A DNA stretch of 64,000 nt from CAXMMR01 sp965198995 (lineage in GTDB: Bacteria > Pseudomonadota > Alphaproteobacteria > Acetobacterales > Acetobacteraceae). The stretch lies in NCBI GenBank assembly GCA_965198995.1, contig CBDAQG010000002.1, positions 2,356,001 to 2,420,000 on the forward strand. Reading direction: 5' to 3'. Shown here piece after piece: positions 6,737 to 13,661 of this stretch. The notes under the pieces are model-generated. The model worked only from the letters and a program-made list of their open reading frames with translations, was not told the origin of the DNA and searched no databases. Both the position numbers and the translations under genes were made by a program. Positions within the stretch are counted from its first letter, which is position 1. Every line of letters starts with the position of its first letter.

Positions 6737-7675
6737 ATGGCACTGACCGACGAGCAACGGGACGAAATCGCGGCAGCCCGCGACACGCGCCACCAAACCA
6801 AGCGCCCCACCGTCCCCGCCCTCGAAGAGCTGCTCTTCACCGCCATGCCCGTGCTCGACCACGGCTTCGTCCGCGTCGTCGACTACATGGGCGACGACGC
6901 CGCAGTGGTCCAAGCCGCCCGAGTCTCCTACGGCCGCGGCACCCGACGCGTCAGCGAAGACACCGGCCTCATCCGCTACCTGATGCGCCACCGCCACTCC
7001 ACCCCCTTCGAGATGTGCGAGATCAAGTACCACGTCAAACTGCCCATCTTCGTCGCCCGCCAGTGGATCCGCCACCGCATGGCCAACATCAATGAATACA
7101 GCGCCCGCTACTCCATCCTAGACCGCGAGTTCTACATCCCCTCCCCCGCCCAGCTCGCCGCCCAATCCACCACCAACCATCAAGGCCGCGGCGAAACCCT
7201 GACCGGCCAGGAAGCCGAAGACGTCCTGTCCATCCTCCGCACCGACGCCACCCAAACCCACGACCACTACCTCGAAATGCTCAACGAGCACCCCGACGGC
7301 ACCCAGCCCGACCCCACCCGCCAGGGCCTCGCGCGTGAGCTCGCCCGCATGAACCTGACCCTCAACACCTACACCCAGTGGTATTGGAAGACCGACCTCC
7401 ACAACCTCCTAAACTTCCTTGCGCTGCGCGCCGACAGCCACGCCCAGTACGAAATCCGCGTCTACGCCGAAACCATGCTCGAAACCGTAAAAGCCTGGGT
7501 CCCCGCAACCCACCAAGCCTTCCAAGACTATCGCATTGGTGCTGTCACTTTGTCGGCGCAGATGATCGAAGTAATACGGAGGCGTCTCAGCGGCGATGCC
7601 GTAGAGCAAGTTGAGAGTGGGCTCTCAGCCCGAGAGTGGCAGGAGTTATTGTCGATGACATCAGCACCTGACTAG
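6737..7675 (+). CDS. thyX: FAD-dependent thymidylate synthase ThyX
   Basis: ThyX methylates dUMP to dTMP using methylenetetrahydrofolate, FAD and NADPH. The signature RHR-x7-S is present as RHRMANINEYS at residues 112-122, followed by ARYS. VSYGRGTRRV and LRYLMRHRHSTPFE-type segments (residues 64-91) agree with the FAD/dUMP-binding core. The product is 312 residues, somewhat longer than usual. The last 45 or so codons (after about 7530) use AT-rich codons unlike the rest of the gene and resemble the accessory gene downstream. The ATG at 6737 was chosen because it follows the GC repeat directly and fits the family N-terminus. Confidence 0.95.
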   Translation: MALTDEQRDEIAAARDTRHQTKRPTVPALEELLFTAMPVLDHGFVRVVDYMGDDAAVVQAARVSYGRGTRRVSEDTGLIRYLMRHRHSTPFEMCEIKYHVKLPIFVARQWIRHRMANINEYSARYSILDREFYIPSPAQLAAQSTTNHQGRGETLTGQEAEDVLSILRTDATQTHDHYLEMLNEHPDGTQPDPTRQGLARELARMNLTLNTYTQWYWKTDLHNLLNFLALRADSHAQYEIRVYAETMLETVKAWVPATHQAFQDYRIGAVTLSAQMIEVIRRRLSGDAVEQVESGLSAREWQELLSMTSAPD

Positions 7676-7687
7676 CGAGACTAATGC

Positions 7688-7702
7688 GTTCACGGTGTGA
7701 AC
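7688..7702. promoter_or_regulatory. Short inverted repeat upstream of the accessory gene
   Basis: GTTCAC-GGT-GTGAAC is a perfect 6-base inverted repeat 58 bases before the ATG of the gene at 7761. It could be an operator; there is no second copy in the window to support this. Confidence 0.3.
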
Positions 7703-7760
7703 AATGTAGGCTTCAGTCTCCCGCGAGGTAGTTCGTCAAAACATGTAATGGACGTAAATA

Positions 7761-8900
7761 ATGGCTGAGGCGTCTTTCTCTGTAGAGAGTAAAGTCTTTT
7801 TCCGCTTTCAAGGCGGTATCGCGAACAAAGGCCAACTGAACTTCTACGAAGCAGGCCGATATCGGTATGCAGCAGCTCGCATGTTATATACTGTCGAGCA
7901 TTTCAGGACATCCGGTCATGTGATTGAGCGGATAAGCGGAAACATCAACGCCGACTTTCGTGTAAGTGCTCCTTCTGAGGGCTCATTTCTCGAGACGGTT
8001 CAGTACTTCGCTCCGACGTTAGCTGATCCAAATGTCGCTAAGGCTCTCTTGAGCATACCCTTCGACAAGCTATTCCCTTGGATCCTGGATAAAGTTATTC
8101 CTAAGTCATCGACGAACGAGCGACTTAACCAGATAATTGAGAAGCAAATCGGTTCGTCGGATCTTCAGACTGAAGCTACTCGACAGATTATCATGTCGCA
8201 GCAGGATGTTGCTATCGAACGAGAGCGCACATCACAGGCCCAAATCCAAGCCGATACAGAGCGACTGAGAATTATGGCCGGCCTGGTCACTAATCAAGCA
8301 TCAAGATTTCAAGAAAATTTACAACTCTCGCAGGAGCTAAGCACGATTTTAAGCCGCTTTAGAAAACCACAAGGGAGTAACGATACAGATCCAGACTCCG
8401 ACCCAGCCTATGTAGCGGGTGAGTTAGCGGCCGAGGTAACGAGAGCACACTTGATTGCAGATGCACAAGAAAGGCTGGAAGAAATCTCTCCGGATGCGGA
8501 GCAAGCGATTACTGAACGAGTTCGCAAGACGATGCCAGACTTAGGATTTCCTCTCCGGCGATCGTCTGACTTGTTTAACATAGAGGTGGGCAATGACAAC
8601 CAAAGGATTGCTAGCCTAAACTTAAACCGTATTCGGCAGATGACTGCCGTAACAAGAGATGAAGATGCTGTTAGCATAACAGGTAATATTACCCGCCTCG
8701 ACAAAGACTCTGGGTTTGGCCGCTTTCGCCCAAATGGAAATCGGTCCGCGCTTTCCTTTAGCATACCTAAGGAAATTTACTATAACAATAGAGATGCCTT
8801 TATACGATCATTTGGTGCCCCCGAAGTGGAAATCCAAGCTCTTCCGTTTCGAGACGGCATCGGCAACATAACGAGACTTCTCATAGTTTCTGTTAGCTAA
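7761..8900 (+). CDS. Unrecognised accessory protein, AT-richer than the genome
   Basis: A 379-residue protein starting MAEASFSVESKVFFRFQ. The N-terminal region (residues 1-110) has FRFQGGIANKGQLNFYEAGR and later GNINADFRVSAPSEGSF, a pattern I associate with N-terminal domains of uncharacterised accessory proteins (possibly DUF7946; from memory, unverified). Residues about 125-200 are helical and charged, with a likely coiled coil (QDVAIERERTSQAQIQADTE). The C-terminal 75 residues are beta-rich, with ITGNITRLDKDSGFGRFR, suggesting an OB-like barrel. There are no membrane segments and no catalytic motif. Codon use and GC content differ clearly from neighbouring genes, which points to horizontal acquisition. 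The function is unknown. Confidence 0.75.
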   Translation: MAEASFSVESKVFFRFQGGIANKGQLNFYEAGRYRYAAARMLYTVEHFRTSGHVIERISGNINADFRVSAPSEGSFLETVQYFAPTLADPNVAKALLSIPFDKLFPWILDKVIPKSSTNERLNQIIEKQIGSSDLQTEATRQIIMSQQDVAIERERTSQAQIQADTERLRIMAGLVTNQASRFQENLQLSQELSTILSRFRKPQGSNDTDPDSDPAYVAGELAAEVTRAHLIADAQERLEEISPDAEQAITERVRKTMPDLGFPLRRSSDLFNIEVGNDNQRIASLNLNRIRQMTAVTRDEDAVSITGNITRLDKDSGFGRFRPNGNRSALSFSIPKEIYYNNRDAFIRSFGAPEVEIQALPFRDGIGNITRLLIVSVS

Positions 8901-9125
8901 ATTCCGGCGCCCGCTAAGAAAGTAGCCGGCTATTTAGGTCAGCTGACACTTGCGGCAGGCGACACAGTAGGTTTAATCGGACCGTAAGCCAGCAAATCCT
9001 TGATGGCAAAACTGCTACCGAGATGCAGCAGCACTGGATGATGAACCGTAATGAGCAAAGACGTTACACTACTAGCTACTCGCGTTCGAGGAACTAGGTT
9101 ACCCTTCCGCAACTGTCTAAATAAT
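8901..9125. other. AT-richer intergenic tail of the accessory patch
   Basis: About 225 bases follow the accessory gene, of the same lower GC content. CCGGC at 8904-8908 and GCCGG at 8925-8929 form a weak hairpin just after the stop codon. No gene, RNA or repeat of the two dispersed families is seen. Confidence 0.4.
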
Positions 9126-9440
9126 TTCAAGAATGCATCATCCGTCGTCTGTTATCTGAACCTCCAACCGACGACTCTTCGACATGTCGGTGACCACCTC
9201 AGTCGGGCCCCCGAAATCGGCGTTCATTTGCAAATTGAAACAGCCGTCCGCTCCCGGACTCAACCAGCCCTGTCCGCTCTTCAGTCCGCCGCTCCTTCGC
9301 CCCCGATATCCGCTCCTGCCGCAGCTGAAGAAACGCACCATACGGCGGCGCTATCAGCCCGAACCAGCGGGTAATCCGCCCGCATCGGTGCAACCGTTGC
9401 GACGACTGCTCGCCATGGACGACACTCCTCGCATTCGATC
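9126..9440 (-). pseudogene. Decayed 3' fragment of a PRISE-like SDR reductase (partial duplication of next gene)
   Basis: Minus-strand translation in two frames recovers ITRWFGLIAPPYGAFLQL, then EERTGLVESGSG and, after a frame change, TEVVTDMSKSRRLE. The intact neighbour at 9463-10524 reads IAGWFGLEAAAFDGVVRPLE, EREGLVEAELG and IEVVTDMSKSRRLG at matching positions. DNA similarity is obvious around 9160-9215 versus 9530-9590 (CCGACGACTCTTCGACATGT versus CCGCCGACTCTTCGACATGT). The fragment lacks the Rossmann N-terminus and carries at least one frameshift, so it is a relic of a tandem duplication or a related gene. Confidence 0.75.
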
Positions 9441-9462
9441 GACCTCGCAAACCAACCCTCCC

Positions 9463-10524
9463 TCACGGGATCACCCGATCAGCCCGCAGCCTCTCGAACA
9501 ACCCAAAAAACGCCTCATCCGTCGCCTGATACCCCGTAAACCCCAACCGCCGACTCTTCGACATGTCCGTCACCACCTCGATCGGCCGCCCCAAATCCGC
9601 ATCCGTGTGCCAAGCCGACGCCACCCGTCCCAGCTCCGCCTCCACCAGCCCCTCCCGCTCGGCCACCCGCCGCCACGCCGCCCCATCCCCCGCCATCTGC
9701 CCCTCCAGCGGCCGAACCACCCCGTCAAACGCCGCCGCCTCCAGCCCGAACCACCCGGCGATCCGCCCCCACATCCACTGCCAGCGAAACACATCCCCAT
9801 TGACCACATTGAACGCCTGGTCATGCGCCGCCGGCGTCTCCGCCGCCCACACGATATGCCGCGCCAACTGCCGCGCATCCGTCATGTCGGTCAGCCCAGC
9901 CCACTGCACCGCCGACCCGGGAAACCGGAATGCCCGCCCCGTCTCCCGGCACAGCGTCGCATAGACGGCGAGCGTCGTGCCCATGTTCATCGCGTTGCCC
10001 ACCGCCAGCCCGATCACCGTGTGCGGCCGATGCACGCTCCAACTAAAACCATCCCGCGCCGCCGCCGCAAACAGCTCGTCCTCCTGCGCATAGTAGAAGT
10101 TCGCCACGTCGAGCCGCCCCTGCTCCTCCCGAAACGGCGTCTGCGGCAGCGTCCCGCGCCCATAAGCCTCGAACGGCCCAAGGTAGTGCTTCAGCCCGGT
10201 CACCAGCGCCACGTGCCGTGGCCCCTTCGGCAGCCCCGCCAGCAGGTTGCACACCATTGCCGCGTTGACGCGGATGTTCTCCGCCTCCGTCGACTGGCGC
10301 AGCCACGCCGCAATCACCACGAGGTCCGGCCTCACCGCCCGCAGCGCCGCCGCAGTCCCGGCCGCATCGAGCAGATCCGCCGCCACCGGCAAAACCCCGG
10401 GCAGCTCGGCAGGCCGCCTGGCCAGGCCGTGCACCCGCCATCCCTGCTCCACGAGCAGCGCCGCCGTCGCGCCGCCGGTCAGCCCACTCGCACCCACCAC
10501 CAATGCCGTCCCAGCCATCGCCAT
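9463..10524 (-). CDS. PRISE-like SDR-family NAD(P)-dependent reductase
   Basis: A 353-residue extended short-chain dehydrogenase. The nucleotide-binding glycine motif is VVGASGLTGGA near residue 10. The catalytic pattern is not the usual YxxxK. VTGLKHYLGPFEAYG provides the Lys, and VANFYYAQEDELF provides the Tyr, followed by WSVHRPHTVIG and GNAMNMG. This arrangement is known from progesterone 5-beta-reductase/iridoid synthase-like (PRISE) enzymes, which reduce activated enones. The bacterial substrate is unknown. The start is ATG 10524 or 10518. A decayed copy of its 3' half lies just downstream. Confidence 0.88.
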   Translation of the reverse strand: MAMAGTALVVGASGLTGGATAALLVEQGWRVHGLARRPAELPGVLPVAADLLDAAGTAAALRAVRPDLVVIAAWLRQSTEAENIRVNAAMVCNLLAGLPKGPRHVALVTGLKHYLGPFEAYGRGTLPQTPFREEQGRLDVANFYYAQEDELFAAAARDGFSWSVHRPHTVIGLAVGNAMNMGTTLAVYATLCRETGRAFRFPGSAVQWAGLTDMTDARQLARHIVWAAETPAAHDQAFNVVNGDVFRWQWMWGRIAGWFGLEAAAFDGVVRPLEGQMAGDGAAWRRVAEREGLVEAELGRVASAWHTDADLGRPIEVVTDMSKSRRLGFTGYQATDEAFFGLFERLRADRVIP

Positions 10525-10869
10525 GCTCCCGTCGCGTCACACGCCAACCCGCCTCACCAGCCACCCGCTCCGCAACACGACGCCAAGCCGACGGCTGAAA
10601 CCTGGATGCCCGTCGCCACCCGGCGCCGATGAGCGCGCCGCCGCGAACGAGCCTGATCATGGGTAGCCTGCAGTCCGGCCGCCGCCAGAGGCATCACCCC
10701 AGCGATCCGGTCTCAGACCAGGTCGCTCGCAATGCCGATGATCGCGAAATCATCGGCATCGGACGTCTGATGAATAGCCTTTCAAAGGCTCCGCCCTTAA
10801 TGGGACCCGCAAGCTCACGGAGGCAACGCCCGTCGCCTTTGCCGCCACGGCCCCGGACCGGAGACCAGA
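10525..10869. other. Divergent intergenic region with partial GC-repeat
   Basis: This separates the PRISE-like reductase and the exported esterase, which are divergently transcribed. Around 10768-10805, GCCTTTCAAAGGCTCCGCCC followed by TTAATGGGACC is a fragment of the GC-rich element. The remainder carries no supported gene; promoters for both flanking genes are expected here but no clear boxes are seen. Confidence 0.4.
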
Positions 10870-12207
10870 ATGAACAAGCCCGCCGCCGTCTTCGCACCCG
10901 TCCTCGCCCTCCTCGCCGCGCCCCTCCTCGCCTCCCCCTGCCTCGCCGCGCCACCCTGCACGCCCCACGGCGGCGCCGTCCCCGCCAACGCCAACACCAC
11001 CCGCCCGTCCGACCCGTTTTTCCTGCAAACCGCCGGCCTCAACCTCGCCACCACCCCGCCAACCCGCGACCCGCACAACCCCGCCTACCCGCCCGCCACC
11101 GAGCTGCCCGACGGCACCCTCCCCTCGCCCGACGCCGACGGCAACTTCATCATCGGCCCCACCCACGCCGCCGCCCCCGAAACCCACGCCGCCGCCGGCA
11201 TCCCGCAGGGCACCATCCACTCCTTCACCATGACCTCCGCCGACAGCCTGATCTACCGCCCCGGCGTCGTCCGCGACGACCCCGGCGGCTGCCCGAACGA
11301 GGCGATCAACACCGCCGTCACCGCCCCGGGCGACCCCTCAAACCTCATCAACACCGCCAGCCACGCCGGCAACTGGACCCGCCAAGTCGACGTCTACGTC
11401 CCCGCCGGGCTCGCCCCCGGCGGCCGAACCCCCTTCATCGTCTTCGGCGACGGCGGCCCCACCGGCTTCTTCCACGAGCACATGCTGTTCACCATCCTCG
11501 ACAGCATGATCGCCGCCCACCGCCTGCCGCCAATGGTCGCCATCGGCATCGGCGCCGGCGGTCAGGACGCGCAAGGCTCCGAGCGCGGCCGCGAATACGA
11601 CACCGTCTCCGGCCTCTACGCCGAATGGGTCGAGCACGAGGTCCTCCCCCGCGTCGAGCGCGCCGCCAACATCCGCCTCACCGCCGACCCCGACGGCCGC
11701 GCCACCATGGGCTTCAGCTCCAGCGGCTCGGCCGCCTTCACCATGGCCTGGTTCCACCCCGAGCTCTACCACCGCGTCCTCGCCTACTCGCCCACCATGG
11801 TGAACCAGCAATGGCCGCACGACCCGGCCCTGCCCGGCGGCGCCTGGGAGTTCCACGACCCCTGGCCCGGCCCAGCCAAACCCGGCCTCATCACCCACGA
11901 CAGGGCCGTCAGCCCCTCCGACCTGCCCACCGGCGCCCCGCTGATCCCGAACAGCCCGCTCAAGCCGATCCGCTTCTGGTTTGAATGCGGCGACCGTGAC
12001 CTGTTCTACTACGTCCCCGCCATGGCCGACGGCATGCACGACTGGACACTGTCCGACGAACGCACCGCCGCCGTCCTCGCCGCCAAAGGCTACCACTACC
12101 AGTTCGTCTTCGCCCGCAACGCCGCCCACGTCGACAACCCAACCGAGGCCCAGACTCTCCCCGAAGCCCTCACCTGGCTTTGGCAAGGCTATCAGGCCAA
12201 GCGGTAA
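10870..12207 (+). CDS. Exported alpha/beta-hydrolase, esterase D-like
   Basis: A 445-residue protein with a cleavable signal peptide (Lys near the N-terminus, hydrophobic core to about residue 24, LASPCLAA before the cut). The mature part contains VDVYVPAGLAPGG, PFIVFGDGGP, and the nucleophile elbow GFSSSGSAAFTMAW (about residues 280-293), all as in the esterase/enterochelin-esterase (PF00756) group. FECGDRDLFYYVPAM supplies a likely acid and NAAHVDNP the likely His. The natural ester substrate is unknown; periplasmic or secreted location is inferred. A composite repeat begins directly after the stop. Confidence 0.82.
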   Translation: MNKPAAVFAPVLALLAAPLLASPCLAAPPCTPHGGAVPANANTTRPSDPFFLQTAGLNLATTPPTRDPHNPAYPPATELPDGTLPSPDADGNFIIGPTHAAAPETHAAAGIPQGTIHSFTMTSADSLIYRPGVVRDDPGGCPNEAINTAVTAPGDPSNLINTASHAGNWTRQVDVYVPAGLAPGGRTPFIVFGDGGPTGFFHEHMLFTILDSMIAAHRLPPMVAIGIGAGGQDAQGSERGREYDTVSGLYAEWVEHEVLPRVERAANIRLTADPDGRATMGFSSSGSAAFTMAWFHPELYHRVLAYSPTMVNQQWPHDPALPGGAWEFHDPWPGPAKPGLITHDRAVSPSDLPTGAPLIPNSPLKPIRFWFECGDRDLFYYVPAMADGMHDWTLSDERTAAVLAAKGYHYQFVFARNAAHVDNPTEAQTLPEALTWLWQGYQAKR

Positions 12208-12432
12208 CAGGAAGGCCAGGGGCTTTCCCTCCGTGAGCCCTTCCAACGGCGCCTTGCGCCGTCGGAACCTTGGGGCTCACTCCGCCCCTGGGCCCCATTA
12301 AAGGCGAAGCCTTTAAAATCCATTTCTTATCCATGACTCCACGGCGAGGTCAGTGCATGCCCTAACGGATGCGGGTCTGGGGGCGCCGCCCCCAGCCGGT
12401 CCAGGGCAGAGCCCTGGCCTTCCTTTCGCTTG
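12208..12432. repeat. GC-rich MITE-like repeat element, full composite copy
   Basis: About 220 bases bounded by inverted ends: GGAAGGCCAGGGGC on the left and GCCCTGGCCTTCC on the right. Internal blocks are GGCGCCTTGCGCCGTCGG, CCCCATTAAAGGCGAAGCC, AAAATCCATTTCTTATCCAT, GGCGAGGTCAGTGCAT and GGGGGCGCCGCCCCC. The whole arrangement recurs at about 43653-43860 and 47052-47265. It fills the gap between the esterase and msrB. Confidence 0.8.
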
Positions 12433-12472
12433 CCGACATCCCCATCTCCCCCAAAACAGCGAAGGGTCCACC

Positions 12473-12922
12473 ATGACCACCTACCGCAAGACCCCCGACG
12501 CGGTCGCCAAGCTCACCCCGGAGCAATATCGCGTCACCCAGCAGAGCGGCACCGAGCGCGCCGGCACCGGCCCGTTGCTGCGCAACAAGCACCCCGGCAT
12601 TTACGTCGACATCGTCTCCGGCGAGCCGCTGTTCGCCAGCGCCGACAAGTTCGAGTCCGGCTGCGGCTGGCCGAGCTTCACCAAGCCGATCGAGCCTGCC
12701 AACGTCGCCGAGCTGCGTGACGCCTCGTACGGCATGGTCCGCGTCGAGGTGCGCTCCAAGCATGGCGACAGCCATCTCGGCCACGTCTTCGAGGACGGCC
12801 CGCGCGACCGCGGCGGCCTGCGCTACTGCATCAACTCCGCCTCCCTCCGCTTCGTCCATCGCGACGACATGCAGGCCGAGGGTTACGCCGAATACCTGCC
12901 GCAAGTGGAGGAAGTGGTATGA
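12473..12922 (+). CDS. msrB: Peptide methionine-(R)-S-oxide reductase MsrB, zinc-less form
   Basis: MsrB reduces methionine-R-sulfoxide in proteins. The product is 149 residues. The core SGCGWPSFTKPI spans residues 62-73 with resolving Cys64, and the catalytic Cys119 is in RYCINSASLRF. The two CxxC pairs that bind structural zinc in many MsrBs are absent: GIYVDIVSGEPLF and EVRSKHGDSHLGHVF stand where the cysteines would be. It therefore belongs to the zinc-free group. ATG 12473 is chosen because the upstream frame is repeat sequence. The stop overlaps the msrA start (ATGA). Confidence 0.95.
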   Translation: MTTYRKTPDAVAKLTPEQYRVTQQSGTERAGTGPLLRNKHPGIYVDIVSGEPLFASADKFESGCGWPSFTKPIEPANVAELRDASYGMVRVEVRSKHGDSHLGHVFEDGPRDRGGLRYCINSASLRFVHRDDMQAEGYAEYLPQVEEVV

Positions 12923-13476
12923 GCATCGATCCAACGGATCGCCAGCGTGTCGATCCAACGGATCGCCCACGCACGGAGCGCGCGGTTCTCGCCGGTGGCT
13001 GCTTCTGGGGCATGCAGGACCTGATCCGCAAGCGCCCCGGCGTGGTCTCCACCCGCGTCGGCTACTCCGGCGGCGAGGTCAAGAACGCCACCTACCGCAA
13101 TCACGGCAACCATGCCGAGGCGATCGAGATCGTCTTCGACCCCGCCCGCACCAGCTTTCGCGAGCTGCTAGAGTTTTTCTTCCAGATCCACGATCCCTCC
13201 ACCCGCGACCGCCAGGGCAACGACCGCGGCGCGAGCTACCGCTCGGCCATCTACTACACCAGCCCCGAGCAAAAGGCCGTCGCCGAGGACACCATCGCCG
13301 ACGTCGACGCCTCCGGCCTCTGGCCCGGCAAGGTGGTGACCGAGCTCGCCCCGGTCAGCGACTTCTGGCAGGCCGAGCCCGAGCACCAGGACTACCTGGA
13401 GCGCACTCCACACGGCTACACCTGCCACTTCGTCCGCCCCGGCTGGACCCTGCCGCGCCGCGCCAAGGTGGCGTGA
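12919..13476 (+). CDS. msrA: Peptide methionine-(S)-S-oxide reductase MsrA
   Basis: MsrA reduces methionine-S-sulfoxide. The active-site motif is GGCFWGMQD with catalytic Cys28; VGYSGGEVKNATYRNHGNHAE-type sequence follows and is diagnostic. The product is 185 residues. The four-base overlap with msrB makes a coupled pair covering both sulfoxide epimers. The N-terminus is odd: an 8-residue tandem repeat (IDPTDRQR / VDPTDRPR) encoded by two copies of TCGATCCAACGGATCGCC at 12926-12943 and 12950-12967, each itself a palindrome (CGATCC-AAC-GGATCG). Confidence 0.95.
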   Translation: MSIDPTDRQRVDPTDRPRTERAVLAGGCFWGMQDLIRKRPGVVSTRVGYSGGEVKNATYRNHGNHAEAIEIVFDPARTSFRELLEFFFQIHDPSTRDRQGNDRGASYRSAIYYTSPEQKAVAEDTIADVDASGLWPGKVVTELAPVSDFWQAEPEHQDYLERTPHGYTCHFVRPGWTLPRRAKVA

Positions 13477-13479
13477 GGC

Positions 13480-13582
13480 AAGCGCTTCTTTTTTAAAAAA
13501 AGACGCAAAAAACTTTTGCCCGTTCGCTCCACGACAAACGGGCAAAAGTTCTTTGGTCCTTTCTTTCAAGAAAGGACTGCTT
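13480..13582. repeat. A/T-rich double-hairpin repeat after msrA
   Basis: CGCTTCTTTTTTAAAAAAAG opens the left hairpin, followed by CAAAAAACTTTTGCCCGTT, a short spacer and the inverse AACGGGCAAAAGTTCTTTGG with the right hairpin TCCTTTCTTTCAAGAAAGGA. This is a full inverted-arm copy placed four bases after the msrA stop codon. It probably terminates transcription from both sides. Confidence 0.85.
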
Positions 13583-13661
13583 TCTACTCCACCAGACACT
13601 CGCGGATCGCCGCCTGCGCCCGCCCCTCCCCGTGATCAACGACCGTCATCGTGATCCTCCG

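Noticed and set aside
12208..12432. Repeat element as an insertion sequence
   Set aside because: No transposase or long open frame of its own is inside the element; only inverted ends and hairpins are seen.
13480..13582. Repeats as a CRISPR array
   Set aside because: The A/T and GC elements are palindromic, dispersed kilobases apart and not regularly spaced; no cas genes are present.
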